From NCBI GenBank assembly GCA_903921325.1, contig CAIXPL010000028.1, positions 197,829 to 261,828 on the forward strand: DNA of 64,000 nucleotides, written 5' to 3'. Shown piece by piece: positions 60,105 to 64,000 of the stretch. Source of the stretch: an uncultured Pseudomonadota bacterium (lineage in GTDB: Bacteria > Pseudomonadota > Gammaproteobacteria > Burkholderiales > SG8-39). Both the position numbers and the translations under genes were made by a program. The notes beneath the pieces were generated by a model that was not told where the DNA came from, did not search any database, and saw nothing but the letters and a program-made list of their open reading frames with translations. Every line of letters begins with the position of its first letter. The first letter of the stretch is position 1.

Positions 60105-62276
60105 TCAGGAGGCCAGCAGCGGACTGCTGCGCAGGCGCCTGCCGGTCAACGCAAAGATCGCATTGGCCACCGCGGGCGCGGTTGAAGGAACCGTACCCTC
60201 ACCCATGCCCCCCGGCTCGCCACCCCCTTCGATCAGTTGCACATGAATGCGCGGCATTTCGGCCAGGCTCAGCAAGGGATAGTCGTTGAAGTTGCTTTGC
60301 GCAACCCGGCCGCCCGTAAAACTGATCGCACCTTTGAGCGCGCTACTTAACCCCCACCCGATCGAACCCTGGACCTGCGCCTCGACCAGGCGCGGATTGA
60401 TCACCAGGCCGCAATCAACCGCCACATGGATATCGTGCACCTTGAGCCGTCCGCTGTCGTCGAACGACACCTCGGCAATCTGCGCAGACCGGGTGCGATA
60501 GATATCGGCCCGCCCAACATACATGTGGTAAGCAATGCCCAGGGCTCGTCCTTTCGGCATCGCCTTACCCCACCCGGCTGCACGCGCCACGGCATCAAGC
60601 ACCGCCAGCGCCCGCGGATCGTTCTTCAACAGGTGCCGACGCAGTGCCAGCGGGTCTTTGCCGCCCGCATGCGCGATTTCGTCGATGAAGCTCTCCAACA
60701 TGAATGCGTTCGGACCATGACCGATAGAGCGCAGCCATCCCAGCCGCACCGGCCCTTCAACATTCACTCCTTCGACCTGCAGGTGACTGATGCCATAGGG
60801 CATGTCAGCCGTTCCTTCGACGGTTGTTTCGTCGAGCTTGTCTTGGCGTAACCACCGTGGATTACGCTGGGCGAGCAGCGAGGGCGCGGCAATGCGCGCC
60901 GTGAGTCCCACCAGATTGCCTGTCGCATCCAGACCCGCCCGATAGCGCCCGAGAAACGCCGGGCGATAAAAGTCATGCGCGGTATCTTCCTCGCGCGACC
61001 AGATCAACTTGACCGGCGCTCGCACTGCTTTGGATGCAAGCACCGCCTGAATCACAAAATCGGGTTGCCCCTTGCGGCCAAAGCCACCGCCGATATAGGT
61101 GACATGAATGGTGATTGCCTCGAGGGGCAACTTGAGCATTCCGGCCAACATCATGCGTAATGGCCCTGGGCTCTGAGTCGGCGCCCAGATCGTGCAACGA
61201 TCGGGTGTGACCTCAGCGGTGCAGTTGACTGGCTCGAGCGTTGCATGCGCAAGGTAAGGCAGCCGATACTCGGCTTCGATCACCTTCGCTGCGGCCTTCA
61301 AGGCGCCCGACGCATCACCTTCGCTGCGCGCAACGAGGATCCCTGTACCAGTCGATGCCCGTTCCATGGCTTGCCACAATGCTGCGGAATCCGTGGCCGC
61401 CTGCGGGCCCGGTTCGATATCGAGCCGCAGCGCCTGTGACGCTGCCCGCGCCTGCCAATAATGATTGGCCACAACAATGAGCGCGTCCTCAGTCTGCACG
61501 ACCGTGCGCACGCCAGGCATGGCTTTCACGCTTGCCTCGTTGTAACCGACGATCTTCCCGCCCATCACGGGACAGTGCCGAATGGCGGCATTGAGCATCC
61601 CGGGTATGCGAACATCAATGCCAAATTGCGCCTTGCCGGTGCTCTTGGCTTGCGTGTCGAGACGATGGATCGGCTTGCCGATATAGCGAAATTGCGCGGG
61701 TGATTTGAGTACAGGCTCGCGTGGAATGGGTAACGCGGCGGCGGCCTGCGCGAGCGCGCCGTAGCTCATACGCCGCCCACTCGCCTCGTGCAGAACAGCA
61801 CCTTCGCGCGCCTGGCACTGATCACGCGAAACTTGCCACTGGCTGGCTGCAGCCTCAATGAGCATGGCTCGTGCGCACGCCCCGGCCATGCGCAGTGGTC
61901 CGTAGAGCAAGGTGATCGCTGAACTGGCTGCCGTGAATTGACTCGAAAATCCGCGAATCGTGATCTGGTAGGGTGCGGCAACCGGAGCGTTTTCCAGGCG
62001 AATGCGCGACCAGTCCGCCTCAAGCTCATCGGCCAGGATCTGCGCAACCCCGGTACGAGTTCCCTGGCCCATTTCCGCCTGCGACATGTACAGAGTGATC
62101 GTCTCATCGGTGCCGATCCGGATCCAAGGGGTAATCAGCACAGGGCCAGACGCACTGGTCGCTCCTGAGGTCTGCGCGTGCACCATCGGCATCGGGATGA
62201 TCAAACCACTGGCACTCGCCGCCATGCTCGCCAGAAAGCGGCGACGGCCCACTTCGGAGATCAATCGTGAGCTCAT
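60105..62276 (-). CDS. iorB: isoquinoline 1-oxidoreductase-type molybdenum large subunit (IorB-like), Tat-exported
   Basis: A 723-aa IorB-like hydroxylase subunit. ATG 62276 overlaps the IorA-like stop (ATGA). The N-terminus has a Tat signal ([19 protein letters not shown]). Landmarks: [20 protein letters not shown] near 82, [10 protein letters not shown] near 392 and the active-site Glu region [18 protein letters not shown] near 680. This type passes electrons through the 2Fe-2S subunit to a cytochrome rather than FAD, and hydroxylates N-heterocycles or oxidises aldehydes. With IorA upstream it forms a complete two-subunit core, unlike the two other large subunits in the window. No cytochrome c gene is adjacent. 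Confidence 0.88.
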   Translation of the reverse strand: MSSRLISEVGRRRFLASMAASASGLIIPMPMVHAQTSGATSASGPVLITPWIRIGTDETITLYMSQAEMGQGTRTGVAQILADELEADWSRIRLENAPVAAPYQITIRGFSSQFTAASSAITLLYGPLRMAGACARAMLIEAAASQWQVSRDQCQAREGAVLHEASGRRMSYGALAQAAAALPIPREPVLKSPAQFRYIGKPIHRLDTQAKSTGKAQFGIDVRIPGMLNAAIRHCPVMGGKIVGYNEASVKAMPGVRTVVQTEDALIVVANHYWQARAASQALRLDIEPGPQAATDSAALWQAMERASTGTGILVARSEGDASGALKAAAKVIEAEYRLPYLAHATLEPVNCTAEVTPDRCTIWAPTQSPGPLRMMLAGMLKLPLEAITIHVTYIGGGFGRKGQPDFVIQAVLASKAVRAPVKLIWSREEDTAHDFYRPAFLGRYRAGLDATGNLVGLTARIAAPSLLAQRNPRWLRQDKLDETTVEGTADMPYGISHLQVEGVNVEGPVRLGWLRSIGHGPNAFMLESFIDEIAHAGGKDPLALRRHLLKNDPRALAVLDAVARAAGWGKAMPKGRALGIAYHMYVGRADIYRTRSAQIAEVSFDDSGRLKVHDIHVAVDCGLVINPRLVEAQVQGSIGWGLSSALKGAISFTGGRVAQSNFNDYPLLSLAEMPRIHVQLIEGGGEPGGMGEGTVPSTAPAVANAIFALTGRRLRSSPLLAS

Positions 62277-62767
62277 GGGTGCGTCCTTTCGGTCGAACGG
62301 GGCGGCGGAACGTAGGCAATTCGCGCCGCGGTATGGATGGCTTCGCGCACCCGATGATAGGTAGCGCATCGGCACAGGTTGGTGATTGATGCATCAATGT
62401 CGGCGTCACTTGGGTTCGGCGTGGCCGCCAAGAGCGCGGCAGCGGCCATGATCATCCCCGACTGGCAGTATCCACATTGCGGCACATCATGTTCGATCCA
62501 GGCCTGCTGCACCGGATGCCCTGCCGGGCGGTCCGCTTGCAAGCCTTCAATCGTGGTGACCACACGGCCGGTCACGCTTGCGACCGGCGCAACACACGAG
62601 CGCACCGCCTGACCGTCGACGTGCACAGTGCAAGCCCCGCACAACCCGGCACCACAGCCAAATTTGCTACCGGTGAGTCCGAGGGATTCTCGTAGGACCC
62701 ATAGCAGAGGGGTATCGGGGGGCACGTCGACAAACTCGTCCCTCCCGTTCACATTCACGCTGATCAT
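62273..62767 (-). CDS. iorA: 2Fe-2S subunit of molybdenum hydroxylase (IorA-like)
   Basis: A 164-aa protein with two 2Fe-2S clusters: the plant-ferredoxin type at Cys38, Cys43, Cys46 and Cys58 ([15 protein letters not shown]) and the all-alpha type at Cys98, Cys101, Cys132 and Cys134 (CGYCQSG, NLCRC). It moves electrons from the Mo centre of IorB. ATG 62767 has GAGGAG upstream. Its stop overlaps the iorB start by 4 bp. Identity as a molybdenum-hydroxylase small subunit is certain; the substrate of the pair is not. Confidence 0.93.
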   Translation of the reverse strand: MISVNVNGRDEFVDVPPDTPLLWVLRESLGLTGSKFGCGAGLCGACTVHVDGQAVRSCVAPVASVTGRVVTTIEGLQADRPAGHPVQQAWIEHDVPQCGYCQSGMIMAAAALLAATPNPSDADIDASITNLCRCATYHRVREAIHTAARIAYVPPPRSTERTHP

Positions 62768-62807
62768 GGACCGTCTCCTCTGTGGTTATTGTCAGGCCGA
62801 GTACGAC

Positions 62808-63206
62808 TCAAGCCTGTTCGATCGCACCGGTTTGGCTCTTGCGCGCATCGCGCGGGGCACCCCAGTAATCAAAAGACTCCTGCACGGGTTCGAGCACGCG
62901 GGGCCTCCGTGCGCCTCGTTCGGGAAACTCTTCCATCCCGAAACTGTATTCCAGGGTCAATCCATCGGGATCAAGAAAATAGAGAAACACACTGCCCGAA
63001 GGGGGATGCCGGCCCGGCCCGTGAACCACTGGCACGCCGGGATGCAGCGCAATAGCGTGATGCGAAGGGCCACAGCGAAAGTAGCGCGCGCCCGCCGGTC
63101 CCTCACCCGTGGCGCCCAAGCCGAGCACATCACGATAGAACACGGTTGAGCGCTCGATGTCACTCACGTTGAGCGCGACATAGCCGAGCTTGCCAAACCG
63201 GATCAT
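62808..63206 (-). CDS. VOC family (glyoxalase/dioxygenase-fold) protein
   Basis: A 132-aa vicinal-oxygen-chelate domain: LGYVALNVSDIERSTVFYRD, then FRCGPSHHAIALHPG and VFLYFLDPDGLTLEYSFGM with the metal Glu. It could be a small dioxygenase, a glyoxalase-like enzyme or a resistance protein. GGAG is near ATG 63206. It precedes iorAB on the same strand after a 40-bp gap and is divergent from the lipocalin-like gene. Confidence 0.88.
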   Translation of the reverse strand: MIRFGKLGYVALNVSDIERSTVFYRDVLGLGATGEGPAGARYFRCGPSHHAIALHPGVPVVHGPGRHPPSGSVFLYFLDPDGLTLEYSFGMEEFPERGARRPRVLEPVQESFDYWGAPRDARKSQTGAIEQA

Positions 63207-63250
63207 TCTGTCTCCGAGTGCGTCTTGTCGTTGTGGCTCATCTTAACAAG

Positions 63251-63277
63251 ATTCGAACGAATGCCAGATTCGTGACG
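63251..63277. promoter_or_regulatory. possible operator between divergent VOC and lipocalin-like genes
   Basis: A perfect 12-bp palindrome ATTCGAACGAAT (63251-63262) is followed by a second half-site AGATTCGTGACG starting at 63266, one and a half helical turns on. It lies in the 115-bp gap between divergent genes, where a TetR- or MarR-type regulator could bind; no such regulator gene is in the window. Confidence 0.35.
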
Positions 63278-63321
63278 CTGGTAATTCCGTGGTAGAACGC
63301 CACCCAACGGAGGGCATTACG

Positions 63322-63753
63322 ATGCGCATCGAGGACATACGCGGACGCTGGGACATCGTGTCATGGGACCAGGCCTATGACGATGGCCGGATCATGTACC
63401 CGATGGGCGACGATTTAACCGGATTCATCGAATACGGTACGCACAGCATGTTCTGCGTCATCGCACGTGGCGCCCGCGCGCCCTTCGCCTCAGGCGCTCA
63501 ATGGGTGGCCAGTGATGCGGAGAAGGCGGCGGCCTACACCAGCTATTTCAGCTACGCCGGGGACTATCGGCTCGACGGTGATGTCCTCGTGCACCGAGTC
63601 ACCCACAGCCTGTTTCCGAACTGGGTCGGCGGTGAGCAACGGCGCCAGGCAAGTCTGAATGGCGATACCTTGCATCTGAGCGCCCGTCTGGAATCAGAAT
63701 CACCGCAAGCACGCACCGCTCGGCTAATCTGGCGGCGTGCTACCCAACTTTGA
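63322..63753 (+). CDS. lipocalin-like domain protein
   Basis: A 143-aa protein starting MRIEDIRGRWDIVSWDQAYDD. The N-terminal GRWDIVSW turn and later strands (YSGDYRLDGD-type loop AGDYRLDGDVLVHRVTHS; RRQASLNGDTLHLSARL) fit the lipocalin_5 family of small beta-barrels. GGAGGG lies about nine bases before ATG 63322. These proteins often sit in aromatic or steroid catabolic clusters, but their role is unproven. Confidence 0.8.
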   Translation: MRIEDIRGRWDIVSWDQAYDDGRIMYPMGDDLTGFIEYGTHSMFCVIARGARAPFASGAQWVASDAEKAAAYTSYFSYAGDYRLDGDVLVHRVTHSLFPNWVGGEQRRQASLNGDTLHLSARLESESPQARTARLIWRRATQL

Positions 63754-63758
63754 TCGCC

Positions 63759-64000
63759 TCACCGCTTGGGTTTGCCGTATTTCACCGGTCGGACCGAGCT
63801 GGGCGGTGGGCCTCCACGCGGTGGTTTTGATCCGCCCGGCGGGCGGCTACCTGACGCCTCGGCCGGTGCAATTTCGTCTGACACGCTGATGCGCAGCGGT
63901 TGACCACCCACTCGCACAGTCTGTAGTTGCCGCAGCATGGGCTTGGGCATATCGACCGGCAGATCAAGCAGGCTGTAATCATCGAGGATGCGGATGCGAC
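63759..64000 (-). CDS. C-terminus of DbpA-domain protein, probably a DEAD-box RNA helicase (partial)
   Basis: Only the last 80 codons are in the window, and the frame stays open to the right edge. The fragment RIRILDDYSLLDLPVDMPKP, then LRQLQTVRVGGQPLRIS, is the second half of a DbpA RNA-binding domain found at the C-terminus of DEAD-box helicases such as DeaD/CsdA. It ends in a Pro/Gly/Arg/Lys-rich tail (SGSRPPGGSKPPRGGPPP) typical of RNA-binding proteins. It converges with the lipocalin-like gene, 5 bp apart. Confidence 0.72.
   Translation of the reverse strand, partial: RIRILDDYSLLDLPVDMPKPMLRQLQTVRVGGQPLRISVSDEIAPAEASGSRPPGGSKPPRGGPPPSSVRPVKYGKPKR

Overview
The window looks like a chromosomal segment of a Burkholderiales-type betaproteobacterium. 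The main reason is nine Bug/TctC-type tripartite tricarboxylate transporter (TTT) receptor genes in 64 kb, a hallmark expansion of that order. They sit among metabolic genes that are roughly 57-65% GC in the rows I counted by hand. I cannot assign a genus. No rRNA, tRNA, CRISPR array, insertion sequence or integrase was found. Two genes run off the edges: an SF1 helicase-nuclease on the left and a DbpA-domain protein, probably a DEAD-box RNA helicase, on the right.

Left metabolic block (1-24.0 kb). A molybdenum hydroxylase large subunit is divergent from an orphan Bug receptor. A serine-glyoxylate aminotransferase / TctC-TctB-TctA operon is divergent from a fused GlcD-GlcF-type dehydrogenase, which is followed by a flavin split-barrel protein and an Old Yellow Enzyme. 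A minus-strand set follows (polysaccharide deacetylase-fold hydrolase, BKACE, Rieske protein, exported isochorismatase-fold protein). Then come an ABC-type binding protein, an S41 lipoprotein peptidase, an aromatic-ring FAD monooxygenase, another Bug receptor and a PsiF-type protein. The mix suggests uptake and oxidation of hydroxy-acids, aromatics or N-heterocycles, with many enzymes lacking their usual partner subunits.

Central island (24.1-41.0 kb). All genes are on the minus strand, mostly overlapping or nearly touching, with visibly lower GC (48-52% in two rows counted). It encodes a type IVb (R64 thin-pilus/toxin-coregulated type) pilus: TcpQ-domain protein, secretin, GspL/PilO2-like and PilO-like membrane proteins, GspE-type ATPase, GspF-type platform, three prepilin-like proteins and PilP. 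It is headed by a TraU-like conjugation protein, a protein joining a sigma-70-like half to a ParB-like half, and a lytic transglycosylase. It ends with two unrecognised exported cysteine-rich proteins. An AT-rich gap packed with nested palindromes sits directly before the sigma/ParB gene. This is the best candidate for an undescribed system: a conjugation-derived pilus with its own unusual regulator.

Right metabolic block (41.3-64 kb). It contains a cupin, an alpha/beta hydrolase, a second deacetylase-fold hydrolase with a Bug receptor, a GST, another Bug receptor, a dihydroxyphthalate-decarboxylase-like protein, DUF2076, a thioesterase, a MazG-like protein, a beta-propeller, a TauD-type oxygenase, three more Bug receptors, a second molybdenum hydroxylase large subunit with a BKACE, an iron alcohol dehydrogenase, a Bug receptor, and an IorA/IorB pair with VOC and lipocalin-like genes. 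No LysR, GntR, TetR or other classical regulator is present anywhere in the window.

A second theme is unusual spacer DNA. Several intergenic gaps are built of degenerate tandem units whose last copy often carries the downstream start codon. The clearest is a 22-bp ladder at 12.85-13.0 kb. Others are a 20-bp ladder at 46.5 kb, a 47-bp duplication of a gene start at 54.5 kb, a 14-bp pair at 56.9 kb, and an in-frame repeat at the start of the GlcD-GlcF gene.
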